A stretch of DNA of 64,000 bases from Lumbricus rubellus (taxonomy: Eukaryota > Annelida > Clitellata > Crassiclitellata > Lumbricidae): assembly GCA_945859605.1 (NCBI GenBank), contig OX243828.1:23971609-24035608 (forward strand), in the 5' to 3' direction. The notes under the pieces are model-generated. The model was not told the DNA's origin, ran no database searches, and saw nothing but the letters and a program-made list of their open reading frames with translations. Numbering within the stretch: the stretch's first letter is position 1; every line of letters starts with the position of its first letter. Positions 55,101 through 64,000 of this stretch are shown piece by piece. The translations under genes and the position numbers were made by a program.

Positions 55101-58100
55101 CATGTATCAATCTAGTTTGTATGTGTCCTATAGGTCGTCTACTTTTCCACCGTCTTTCCATACGTACTGCTGACGATTCTTCTCATCCGAGGAGTTACCC
55201 TAGAGGGAGCAAGTCAAGGGATCCTCTTCTACCTTAAGCCAGACTTCAGTCGACTTGCTGATGCCAGGGTAGGCTGCCATATTTTCATAGTGCACTTCTT
55301 TCAGTAAGGTTCGTTTGTAATACACTCAATCAAAGAATCAGATTGAGAGCAAAGAGCAAATTAAACTAAACGAATCCTATTTACATTGTGCAATGTACAT
55401 GTAGGCATGATTTTATATAAACTGTGCAGTACGCTCACTACAATCTTTGGAGTTTTCTTAGACAATTATTATAGTAGGCATAAGCCTAGTACTGAAGGTA
55501 TTACCATAGAATAGATTATAGCAAGCGTAACAGGAGCCGAATTTAACTGCATGGCTGCCTGAAAGGCGTCATAATAATATGTCACCCTGCTCAAAGTTAC
55601 CAACGCCATGACATTGTGGCGAACTGAAGGCTGATTCGACCTGCAAGGGGCTAGTACGTATTGATCCTTCGTTCGTCTGACCTTCGCGCCAGCGTGTTGC
55701 CGTTCAACTATCTCTCGTCTCGCAAGCCTATTGCAATTGCAGCTGTTTTGATGTTTTACGTTTATAGGAACATTTCAGAAGTGGGGGAGGCAAAAATGAG
55801 ACTTTTTCCCGACATTTTGTAAACTTGTTTTTCGGGGTCTGCTTGGCAGAAAAATCAGACTTGCCCGAAATTTTGGGCATTTGCATCCCCTGGACTCTCG
55901 TCTCCTACGCCTATGCCTATAATGTATAGTTACTGCAGCAACAATGGCTTAAAAGAGAAATTCTGACTGCGTATGACATATTACTCTGTCAGTTGCTTAG
56001 TGTTATAGTTAGGCCTATACATCATACATGCATGTCTCTGTAATGTTTTAGGCTTGGAGTGATGCGGCCACTCAGATCTTTTTTTCATTGAGTGTTTGTA
56101 CCGGAGGTCTCATGGTCATGGCTAGCTACAATCCATTCAAGAACAACTGTCTTAGGCAAGCATCGATTCCAAATCAGTTGACTTGTTTATTTCATTATTA
56201 TCAATGACGGATCAAGAGCTGTTCATTTTTAAATAACTGCATGAATTGCAGAATAATTTATGGTCTTCAGCTTGCATTGCCATTATTTTAAAAGAAATCT
56301 TGCGCTGTTAAAGAATTGGCGTGCACAGTGTTCAAAGTCGTGTACATAATTATTACAAAGGCCATGATAGACAGCACGAAACTAGTTTTGTTCATCATTT
56401 CAGCCTTAGTAATTATTAGCATCCAGATTTAATCGTTATGTTCGGTGCCTTGGAACCGAAAGGTCGCGGTTTCAAATCCACCTCGAGTCGCCGCGTGGGA
56501 ACCCTGAGCAAGTCCTTTACTCGCATTGCTTGTGCGTTTCGCCGTGAAACTCCGATTCAGTGTCCGCGCTGTGGTCGATAGCGCCTCTGAGCTCTTGCTA
56601 CTTATGTGCCACGCAAAATTTTCTTTAATTCAGCTACAATTTCAATTACAATTACATTTACAATTAGTCAACATTCACACTGGGATTTACAGCTACCTTT
56701 ACAATTACAATTGAATAGCCAACCTCGCTTTTCATGACTTCTTATCATGCACGAGTCTGGAAGAATAATTATATACATAGATCTTTTAATCGTAATAATT
56801 TTGCTTGATTTAAAATCGAATTTCTTCTCTTTTAGGGATTCCGTTGTTGTTCCAATCATCAACTGCGGCACGAGCTTCTACGCAGGATTCGTCATCTTCT
56901 CTGTTCTCGGATTCATGGCACAACAGAAAGGAGTCTCAGTGGCGGAAGTTGCGGCCAGTGGCAAGTCCTCTTCTGTTTCTTGCCTCAAATTAGATAAGAA
57001 TGGTTCTATTCTCTGTGGGTCGTGGTGGTACAGTAGTACTGGTGGTCCGGTTACCGGTATGTTCTGTGCCTTGTAACCGAAGTGTCGCAGGTTAGAACCT
57101 ATACCTCAAGCCACTGTCTAGTGACCTTGGACAAGTTGATTACCCATGATAATCATCATGGTCGTCGTCATAATAGATAAGTAAGTAAGTAAGTATGTGC
57201 TTTATTGAATCGCTTGCAAACGCACTGCGGGAACATTGGATGAGAACATAATATAGCTTGTGCAATCACAGAAAAACCACATCAATACTTGTATTATTAT
57301 GATTACATTCTATGAATCCAAATGACTGTTTGGATGTTCTTGTGCTGCACCTCAGGACCAGGTCTGGTGTTCGTCGTCTATCCAGAGGGTCTGACTACGA
57401 TGCCTCTGCCTCCTCTCTGGTCCGTTCTCTTCTTTCTCATGATGATGACTCTCGGATTCAGTTCAGAAGTAAGACATCACTTTATAATTATGACCTAATG
57501 ACTTCTAAAGCAACTTTTGTAATAATGTCATAAAGCACAGAGTGATTCCTAGTGCAGTGTTTAGTCTAGTCCCTCTGCTTTGGTAAGAGGGGGAAGAGGG
57601 ATTGTTGGTCTTAAAAATTCGAATATATATTATATATTAGCCTATGTAGTAAATTTCTTAAGTTCTGACCTTTGTAATCTGATTACCTTTTTTAGTAATC
57701 CTTTACTTTCTTTAGTCTGCTAACGACAGTCACTGACACTCTATTATTATTAGATGACTGGGTAGCACTTGCATCACCGCCGCGCAATATATAGATGTAA
57801 AAAGTACAGCTCTGGAAATTTTCTGGAAAAAATCTCATTCCTGGGGAAGCTCTTCCCGCCGGGAGATGCCTAGATTAAAATTTATAGTAATTCACATTGC
57901 CTTGCCTTCAACCTTCCTCGATACGAGGGTTGGTTGCATTTTGGACAATTCTTCTCCATTCTCTCCTGTCTTCGTTTGCTCTCAGCAATTCCTCTGATGA
58001 TAATCCCATCCATTTACACTACAACAATTAATTACATAGAACCGAAGCTACACGCAAAGGATAGCCTAAGTTCTGAAAAGAAAGCCAGAATGCGCTTATT

Positions 58101-61100
58101 GAGCCCATCTTACACTAGAATGAAAAGAATGGTCAAAGATAATAGACTGCTGAAGCTGCATGCATAAACAACCTAAACGTGACATTGTATAGGGTAGAAT
58201 GAAGCGATAGACGTATATTCAAGTGAATACAATCAGGGCCGGATTAACCAGTATGCCATGTCTGCCATGGCGGCGGGCCCCCCGTCGTCAGAGGGCCCCC
58301 CGCGTCTGGAGAGAAAATATTTTATTGTGCATTTTCCCATTTGCTTCAAGGACAGTGTGTAAATTTGCGTTCATTGGTCATTGTTTTCTTCTTAGGACGA
58401 ACAACAATTTTATTTATGTTGGCCTCTATGTTTGTGCCAGCTCTGATTTATGATTTTGTCGGTATTCCATTTGGCCTACTTTTAAAGGAGATGGAGTGAG
58501 TGATAGACCAAAGTTGCAGACAGGCGGACAGAGAAGGAGAAATCGGCCTCTTAAGAAGAGTCAGGCATACATGCAGACGAACAGACAGACGGATACAAAG
58601 ACGGTTAAACTAATTTGAGCAGTTGACCTCTGTAATGGGCTGCAACTTCATACGCTTGCAAGGTGTATCAAACTATCTTAGGCTCAGTCTTACAAAGGAG
58701 GCAATCTATAATAACTATGTCGTCGAGGAATGCTGTTAGACTACATGGATGCGTGGATCATGGCCATCTCAATTGAGGGTGAATGCAAATAAGGGAAGAG
58801 CGAACTGCAAACTGTCACTTGTCAGTGCCTCTGAACTTCTCATCCACTTTTCGTATAACTAGAACTCCGCATTAGGCTTAAATGGATGTTGCACGCTGCA
58901 TGCCACGGTGACTCATTTGGCATCAGAGGGGTTGACTTGATCCTGAAGAGGGAGAGGAAATTATCGCTAAAGGTTGTGCAAAAAATGTGCAGCCAAGGCA
59001 GATCGAGGCGACGAGAGGCGTAGTCACCCTACGTTTGGGAAAGATAGGCTAATACATAGACTTCTAGATTACTTTAGCATCTTGGCTAATACTATCAAAA
59101 TAGCGCTAATGGAATTTGTGTTTCTCAATCTAAAGCCGACCAAAGCTGGCTCTGACCTTAGGTAGACTTGTAGGATGATAAATTGGGCGAATCATAGTTG
59201 CCCGATACCACACTATGTATACGGGCTTGCAATGCATTCCACTGAAAATCACAACTACGTGCAAATTGGTCGATGACAGATATATTTTGCCAAATCCGTA
59301 GACCCGTAGTGGAGATGGTCATTGGTCTGAGGAGGAATGTGACGTGCAGTATATCAACCTACACGACAGCTGTGAAATATAATATACAATGCCACATAGT
59401 GTGTTAGAGTGAGAGTATAGATCAGTTTGTATGGAGACCCGAGCGTGGGGCTTTTACTGCGGTGCTGTTGGTGTCCATGACCCGAGTGTAGGCCTACAAG
59501 TCTACAGAGGATTTAATAAACGCGAAAATCTGAATATTCTAGGCGTCTGCTATTATCGCTAGGGGTAGGCCTATAATAAAAGTAAGTTGTCGATGTGGTT
59601 AAAAGATGGGCCTTCTTCAGTTTGGTTTCTGAACATGAATGCGTAAAAAATTCCGATACCAGAAATGTCGGCGTTTGTGATGACGAGCAAGCCGGAAGAA
59701 AGGCCTGCAGCTGGTGCGTAAAGAGGGCGAGCTCTCCTGGGTCAATCGGATCATGTAGGCCCTATGTATAGGCCTATATAAAGGTATGCGCTGCAGATCA
59801 TTGATATTATGGCTTCCATGAAATTTGTTTGCTTCAACAATCTTACCGTCCATTATTTGTTGTCTATCCTGAGCATTAGGCTACTATCTGGTTCACATTT
59901 AAATTCCTCTGCACAACTTGTAGGCCTATTTAAAAGTTTTATGTATCATGCAGCATTTCTGCGTTTTTACAGTAGTTTCCCCAAAACTAATTTTATTATT
60001 ATTGTTGTTGTTGCTACTGCTGATGTTGTTGTTGAGGATGCTGCTGCTGTTGCTGTTGTTGCTATTGTTGTTGATCTTCCAAAATGCAGACAAAATAGTC
60101 AACTTTACATGGATCAAACTTCAAAGTCTAATCCGCAGTCCTTTTTTGAAAATTCTCACACTGCAATATACTGAATATAGATGCTATGTCATTATTGCAA
60201 CAGGCTTCTTAGCGTTGAGAGTTATCTCTTAGATACAGTTTCCTTTAATGACATTCTTGACCAGTTGGTCACTGCTAAGAGCAGAAAAATGTGAACCATA
60301 TAGGCTAATTGTTATAATCATAGGATTTAAACCACTAAACTGAACAATAATTATAATTTATTGAATTGACATTATTTTATAAAGTGTCATTTGGTATTTC
60401 AGTAAGCTACATCTAATTAACTTTGAATTATACATGTATATAGTCAATAAGAGGACGAATGGACACGTGTGGTGACAGTATGTAATGGTAAATTAGGGGC
60501 CCCCTGAAAATATGGCGGCGGGCCCCCCGAGGGGTTAATCCGGGCCCGAATACAATACAGTTCGATAACGCCCTTCTTACAAAGTTCAGAAGTGTAGGCC
60601 TACACAGCCACACATGTCTCGATGTATTGAAGCTGATGCAATGATATTGTAGCACCGATACTGTGATTAAAATAAGAAAATAACGAATATTTTATTGTGA
60701 ATGATATAGTCCACCAATTTTGAATGAAATGTATGAATGTATTTCAAGTAGGCCTATCCTATGCTAGTTGCCCAGAATATCTAATTAAATTGGACCTGCT
60801 ATAGATTTCTTTGATTAATATGTACATGTAAGCTTAGTAAATATGCCTAATCGTAGCAAATAAATTTGGTAAATATTTTTTTAGTTTTTTCTGCGTTTTG
60901 TTGTAGTTTTCCATCATCGAATGTTTCTTCTCGTCATTCATCGACGAATTTCCGATCATTCGCAATTCACGAAGGAATTGTATCATATTCAGAGCTGCCG
61001 GTTGCATCGTCTTTTACCTCATTGGACTTTCAATGGTGACCAGGGTAAGTGATATTAATTTGCTACCGTCGCGTATACTGTATACTATAGCTGGGGGTAT

Positions 61101-63997
61101 CCGACGTTGCCTGGGAAATTTCTGACTTTCGCTCCATCTCGACCTACCTCGCGTCTACCTCGGCTCCCATCCCACTCCATCCCATTAACACCTTGCCCCA
61201 CCCTGCCCCACCCTGCCCTCCACCCGGACTCCACCCGACGCCAACCAACCCTCTTCCATCTCCATGGGGTAGCCGGTATCACGATATAAAGTCTAAGATA
61301 AATGAAATAAGCGACTAATCTAGAAACCACCGAAGTCGGACGATTTCCACAAGAATGATAATAATGGCCTACGCTGGTTCACGCATCCTAAGAGGCTAAG
61401 ACGAACATGTGTGAAGCTGAAGATGAATTTTGTATGAAGGTGTGAAGCTGTTGTTGTTCATAATTGTTGTGTGTTGTGTTTAGGGTGGATTTTACGTCTT
61501 CAATCTCTTTGACGGATTCATGGGAGGATTTCCCCTTCTCATCGTTGGTTTCTTCGAATGCGTCGCAATTATCTATATTTACGGTAAGACAAACCATTTT
61601 ATTCACCCCCATTAAATTCTAATTTTTTTCAGAGGTGCAGAAGTGCTGAAGAAAGCGACTTTATTGAGGCGCTGAATAGTCGTGGGTAAGCGGTGAAAGA
61701 GAAAGTAGTTTCTCTTTTGTCTAGTGATAGGCCTATTTGTGCAGGCGCGTAGCCGAGGAGATTGACCAATGCAAGGCCAGCTTGGTTTATTGGACCCAGA
61801 GTTTTATTCTTACTATTATTATTATCATCACCACCACCATCATCATCGTTGTCGTCGTCGTCGTCGCTGTTGTTGTTGATTTTGTTATTACTCAGGTCTT
61901 CTGGTGTTCATAGTTTCGGAGAGTAACCTACATGTATTTAATCTCAAACGCAGTCTCAACGACACAGAAATACCTGCTTTAAATTTATTAACATGATTTA
62001 CTTGTTGTAGGTTACCACCGCTTTGCAGAAGACATTGAGATGATGCTGGGCAAGAAGCCAAACATTTTCTTCCGTGTCACCTGGTGTGTTGTGTCGCCTG
62101 TTATACTTGTGGTAAGTAAGGTCCGATTGCAACGTTTGGATTGGGTCCTGCAAGCGGCTGCTAGTTTGATTGGGGGTGTTCCCATGCATGGTCAGACATT
62201 CGCTTACACGGGTCATGGGCGTCCGCAGCGGGGCGCAAGGGGGCGCAAGCCCCTGGATTTTTCGCATAGTTGCACATAAATTTAGATTATTGATTGTGAT
62301 TGTTACAACGCGATTTTCAATGTGATTATTGATTCGTTCTACAAGTTGAACCTATGTATCTTTCTTTGGGGGCATAACGTATAGGTAGGCTATAGGATTC
62401 TCTCGTGGTAATATGGAAATTCAAACTGTCACCCATTAAATTTAGACAAGTGACAACTATTTAAAAGTTTGTGCCCCCTAGAAAAATTTCTGCGGACGCC
62501 CATGGGTAGGGTGACTAGGGTCTATGTCCACCACTGGTTCCCGGTCCTCCAGCATCATACCCATTATGGGGTCTCCTCCATCGTCTGGCATTTTGTCATG
62601 GGCAGTGCGCCTGCCCAACTTCGGGAGCTCTTTACTTCTAACTTCGCCCTGTTCTAGTCGCCGTTCTCTGCGCTCGGCATCCAGAGGCGACTTCGTGGTT
62701 CCACCTGCTCGCCAGTCATCGAACAGAATTGGGTTTTCCCGTTTGGAATATCCTACCCTTTGACATGCGCACTGTCCCACAGACAGAAGGATAGATAGGC
62801 AGATAGGCAGACAGACAGACAGACAGACAGACAGAAAGATAGATAGACTGATAGATAGACTGATAGGTAGACACACAGACAGGCAGGCAGACAGACAGAC
62901 AGACAGCCAGACAGACAAAGACAGATATTTTTGATAGATACATAGATCTAAGAAATGCTACATTGATGTGTACATGTACTTCAGGTGATCATAATCTTCA
63001 TGGCAGCTCAGTACTCCTCTCCAACACTCTTCTCCGACGCATACACGTATCCGATCTGGGCGGAAGGAGTTGGATGGCTGCTCGTCTTGATCTGCATCTT
63101 CCTCATCCCAGTCTGGTTCACCGTCACCTTCGTTCGAAACGGAGGCTGGAAGGTAGGCTATGGTTACTTAATCATATATAGGCCTAACGGAAGGAGTTTC
63201 GGGAATAACTCCGCCACTGGTTGCCCTCTGCCAGTGCCAGACATGGAGAAAGAAGGACGTCGCTAATGGTCTTTGTAACACACAGTGATGTTAAACTGCA
63301 ACTACCAGTTTCGGGAATTTCTACGGATATTTGTAGACGTTTGGTCGCTAAAGTTCTTGGGCCTACTTGTGGTTTCTATAATATTACATGTCAAAGGTCC
63401 TATAGACGTACATGTAATAATTTAGAACGATGACTGTAATCAATCCATTTAAGCAAAGAACCATTTTAATCAATTGAACTTGTTCAAAAATAATTTATCA
63501 TTTAAAAAATACATGTTCTATTTAAGAAGAATAGACCTATTGCTCTTTTCAGTCCATGGATTCCAATTTACCAACTGAAACTCCTCTTAACTGGCTTACC
63601 GACGAAAACCGCAGATTTACAGCTACCTGAATGTAGACAAGTTATTCTAAACGTTCATTATTTAAAACTATTTTGACAGCTGCTTCTTGAGCTGATGTCA
63701 CCAACTCCGAAGTGGGGTCCAGCAAGCTCTCGCGATCGAACCGGGCGATATGCGAAGGCCAGAAAGACGGAAGTGACTGATATCACCAAGGCAGACGGGT
63801 CAATGCCAATGTCTATTCTGGAGATCATCACAGGAGACAAAGCGCAACAACAGGAATACAACGACAACCAAGTTTCTCAGTCTGACATTGCTCCAGGAAT
63901 CAACGACTCCAAACAAACTAATGTTTCACCAAACCAAAGGACGGTTACACCATCTCGCAACGAATATAATAATGCTGCTTTCCATTCGGATAAATAA
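51983..63997 (+). CDS. SLC6 Na+/Cl--dependent transporter, glycine-transporter-like (SLC6A5/SLC6A9 group)
   Basis: Complete, 14 exons, 2031 bases, 676 residues: 51983-52193, 52801-52932, 53492-53671, 54191-54263, 54881-55013, 55134-55268, 56052-56155, 56836-56960, 57356-57468, 60907-61044, 61484-61583, 62011-62111, 62985-63152, 63680-63997. All junctions keep phase; introns 7 and 8 have GC donors. It moves a small amino acid into the cell with Na+ and Cl- across the plasma membrane. Twelve-helix SLC6 fold: TM1 with [20 protein letters not shown] (51-70), TM3 [16 protein letters not shown], a large extracellular loop with CNNPWNT, a Cys pair and glycosylation sites NIT, NFT, NET, TM6 with [20 protein letters not shown]8 ending LGFSSE. 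The C-tail [16 protein letters not shown] resembles GlyT1's WGPA...HRTGRYAP, and [15 protein letters not shown] its YGHRNYFQDIQMMLG; hence the GlyT call. The ATG follows an in-frame stop at 51932; a second Met lies at residue 14. Confidence 0.93.
52801..52932 (+). CDS. SLC6 exon 2 (TM2)
   Basis: [20 protein letters not shown] then [22 protein letters not shown]2 and the following loop, close to GlyT (LIPY...GLP.FFLE.S.GQFAS.GP). Confidence 0.93.
53492..53671 (+). CDS. SLC6 exon 3 (TM3, start of extracellular loop 2)
   Basis: [20 protein letters not shown] (TM3; YYN of the binding site kept), then [17 protein letters not shown] with the loop-2 cysteines. Confidence 0.93.
54191..54263 (+). CDS. 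SLC6 exon 4 (extracellular loop 2)
   Basis: Short exon, [20 protein letters not shown]: two N-glycosylation sequons, ends EEYF. Phases (1 in, 0+2 out) fit both neighbours. Confidence 0.85.
54757..54868 (+). repeat. (GAT)n/(GAC)n trinucleotide repeat
   Basis: About 37 triplets ending 13 bases before the acceptor of SLC6 exon 5, so it occupies the branch-point region. Confidence 0.88.
54881..55013 (+). CDS. SLC6 exon 5 (TM4)
   Basis: [20 protein letters not shown] then [19 protein letters not shown]; acceptor tttcttttag, donor gtaaac. Confidence 0.92.
55134..55268 (+). CDS. SLC6 exon 6 (TM5)
   Basis: [22 protein letters not shown] then [20 protein letters not shown], the standard SLC6 TM5 and loop 3. 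Confidence 0.93.
55763..55914. mobile_element. Small MITE related to 37506
   Basis: Starts tataggaacatttcagaagt, ends ctcctacgcctatg; interior cgaaattttgggcatttgca. Target duplication not clear. Confidence 0.45.
56052..56155 (+). CDS. SLC6 exon 7 (TM6), GC donor
   Basis: [20 protein letters not shown] then [15 protein letters not shown]: the unwound TM6 substrate segment and intracellular loop. The exon ends cttag, followed by gcaagc. No GT donor nearby keeps the NNCLRD join that is normal in this family. Confidence 0.92.
56432..56590 (+). mobile_element. SINE family A, head truncated
   Basis: Reads gccttggaaccgaaaggtcg, cggtttcaaatccacctc and ends at atagcgcctctgag. In SLC6 intron 7. Confidence 0.65.
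56836..56960 (+). CDS. SLC6 exon 8 (TM7), GC donor
   Basis: [20 protein letters not shown] then [20 protein letters not shown]. Ends agtg followed by gcaagt, a textbook GC donor; the join to exon 9 gives [13 protein letters not shown]. Confidence 0.92.
57015..57240 (+). mobile_element. Diverged SINE pieces in intron 8
   Basis: 57015-57160 resembles a SINE family A head (gtcgtggtggtacagtagta, gtcgcaggttagaacc). 57180-57240 matches the SINE family F body (gcttgcaaacgcactgcggg). Confidence 0.5.
57356..57468 (+). CDS. SLC6 exon 9 (TM8)
   Basis: [20 protein letters not shown] then [18 protein letters not shown]. The TM8 sodium-site positions read Ser-Ser where many family members have Asp-Ser or Asp-Thr. 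Confidence 0.92.
58234..60548. mobile_element. 2.3-kb hAT-type element in SLC6 intron 9
   Basis: Ends CAGGGCCGGATTAACC and inverted CGGGCCCGGATTAACC, flanked by a perfect 8-bp duplication AATACAAT (58226-58233, 60549-60556). Subterminal ggcggcgggccccccg occurs inverted at both ends. Interior ORFs are short (up to 121 codons) and none looks like a transposase, so it is non-autonomous or decayed. Confidence 0.82.
60907..61044 (+). CDS. SLC6 exon 10 (TM9 region)
   Basis: [20 protein letters not shown] then [22 protein letters not shown]-[FY]-P and Y-L-[IL]-G-L-S are family hallmarks. Donor gtaagt. Confidence 0.93.
61484..61583 (+). CDS. SLC6 exon 11 (TM10)
   Basis: [20 protein letters not shown] then [14 protein letters not shown]; matches GG-x-Y-x-x-x-L-x-D ... 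FFECV/I-C-x-x-x-x-x-x-Y-G. Confidence 0.93.
62011..62111 (+). CDS. SLC6 exon 12
   Basis: [20 protein letters not shown] then [12 protein letters not shown]; the F-x-x-D-I-x-x-M-[LI]-G stretch and start of TM11. Confidence 0.93.
62214..62504. mobile_element. hAT-type MITE family D
   Basis: 291 bases, ends CATGGGCGTCCGCAG and inverted CATGGGCGTCCGCAG (15-base perfect inverted ends). No target duplication seen. In SLC6 intron 12. Confidence 0.72.
62780..62935 (+). repeat. (AGAC)n/(GATA)n microsatellite
   Basis: About 150 bases; ends about 50 bases before SLC6 exon 13. Confidence 0.9.
62985..63152 (+). CDS. SLC6 exon 13 (TM11-TM12)
   Basis: [40 protein letters not shown] then [14 protein letters not shown]: last two helices. 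Donor gtaggc. Confidence 0.93.
63680..63997 (+). CDS. SLC6 exon 14 (cytosolic C-terminus and stop)
   Basis: Acceptor attttgacag. [20 protein letters not shown] then GRYA..., a GlyT-like tail, and a polar Gln/Asn/Ser-rich end to TAA at 63995-63997, three bases before the window ends. Confidence 0.92.
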   Translation: MLLELMSPTPKWGPASSRDRTGRYAKARKTEVTDITKADGSMPMSILEIITGDKAQQQEYNDNQVSQSDIAPGINDSKQTNVSPNQRTVTPSRNEYNNAAFHSDK

Positions 63998-64000
63998 TGC

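Noticed and set aside
59809..60174. 121-codon ORF in SLC6 intron 9
   Set aside because: Contains a (GTT)n-type poly-Val stretch and lies in a hAT-type element; no transposase motif.
61085..61325. Minus-strand Helitron end
   Set aside because: One border resembles ...CAGCTATAG but no matching 5' TC end or hairpin could be placed.

Overview
This is a eukaryotic window, gene-poor and AT-rich, with split genes and a heavy load of small DNA transposons, tRNA-derived SINEs and microsatellites. The three main genes are animal genes. The repeat types (foldback elements with 15-bp repeat arms, CR1/L2-like LINEs, SINEs that share a LINE tail, the over-used palindrome TAGGCCTA) suggest a marine invertebrate deuterostome. 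An echinoderm is my best guess; this is inference, not proof.

Three multi-exon genes were rebuilt by hand from GT/GC-AG splice sites, with matching codon phase at every junction used. (1) 16392 down to 1, minus strand: a TMC (transmembrane channel-like) gene with 13 exons found, about 596 residues, running off the left edge. (2) 23645-37285, plus strand: a POU class VI homeobox gene, POU6F2-like, 8 coding exons, 530 residues, complete from the first ATG seen. (3) 51983-63997, plus strand: a complete SLC6 Na+/Cl--coupled transporter, glycine-transporter-like, 14 exons, 676 residues. Two of its consecutive introns use GC donors. TMC and POU6F2-like point away from each other across a 7.3-kb spacer; the SLC6 gene follows POU6F2-like after 14.7 kb. 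The three are not an operon or pathway; mechanosensory channel family, transcription factor and neurotransmitter/amino-acid transporter would each act separately. A possible fourth gene is a 119-codon antisense ORF with a strong start context inside the first POU6F2-like intron (24883-25242).

Repeats by region. 0-17 kb (TMC introns): two foldback elements, a Tc1/mariner derivative, a Helitron-like element, several SINEs, hAT-type MITEs, and a local tandem duplication that copied part of a TMC exon. 17-23.6 kb (spacer): an inverted-repeat element carrying telomere-like CCCTAA arrays, a second SINE family, and hAT-type MITEs. 23.6-37.3 kb: MITEs and SINEs sit within tens of bases of POU-domain splice sites. 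37.3-52 kb: a second telomere-like inverted-repeat element just after the POU6F2-like stop, long CATA microsatellites, a 5'-truncated LINE reverse transcriptase, and a 1.7-kb hAT-type element filled with an 85-bp tandem array. 52-64 kb: SLC6 introns with a 2.3-kb hAT-type element. Many elements have perfect 8-bp target-site duplications readable directly in the sequence.

I found no rRNA, canonical tRNA, CRISPR array or bacterial-style operon.
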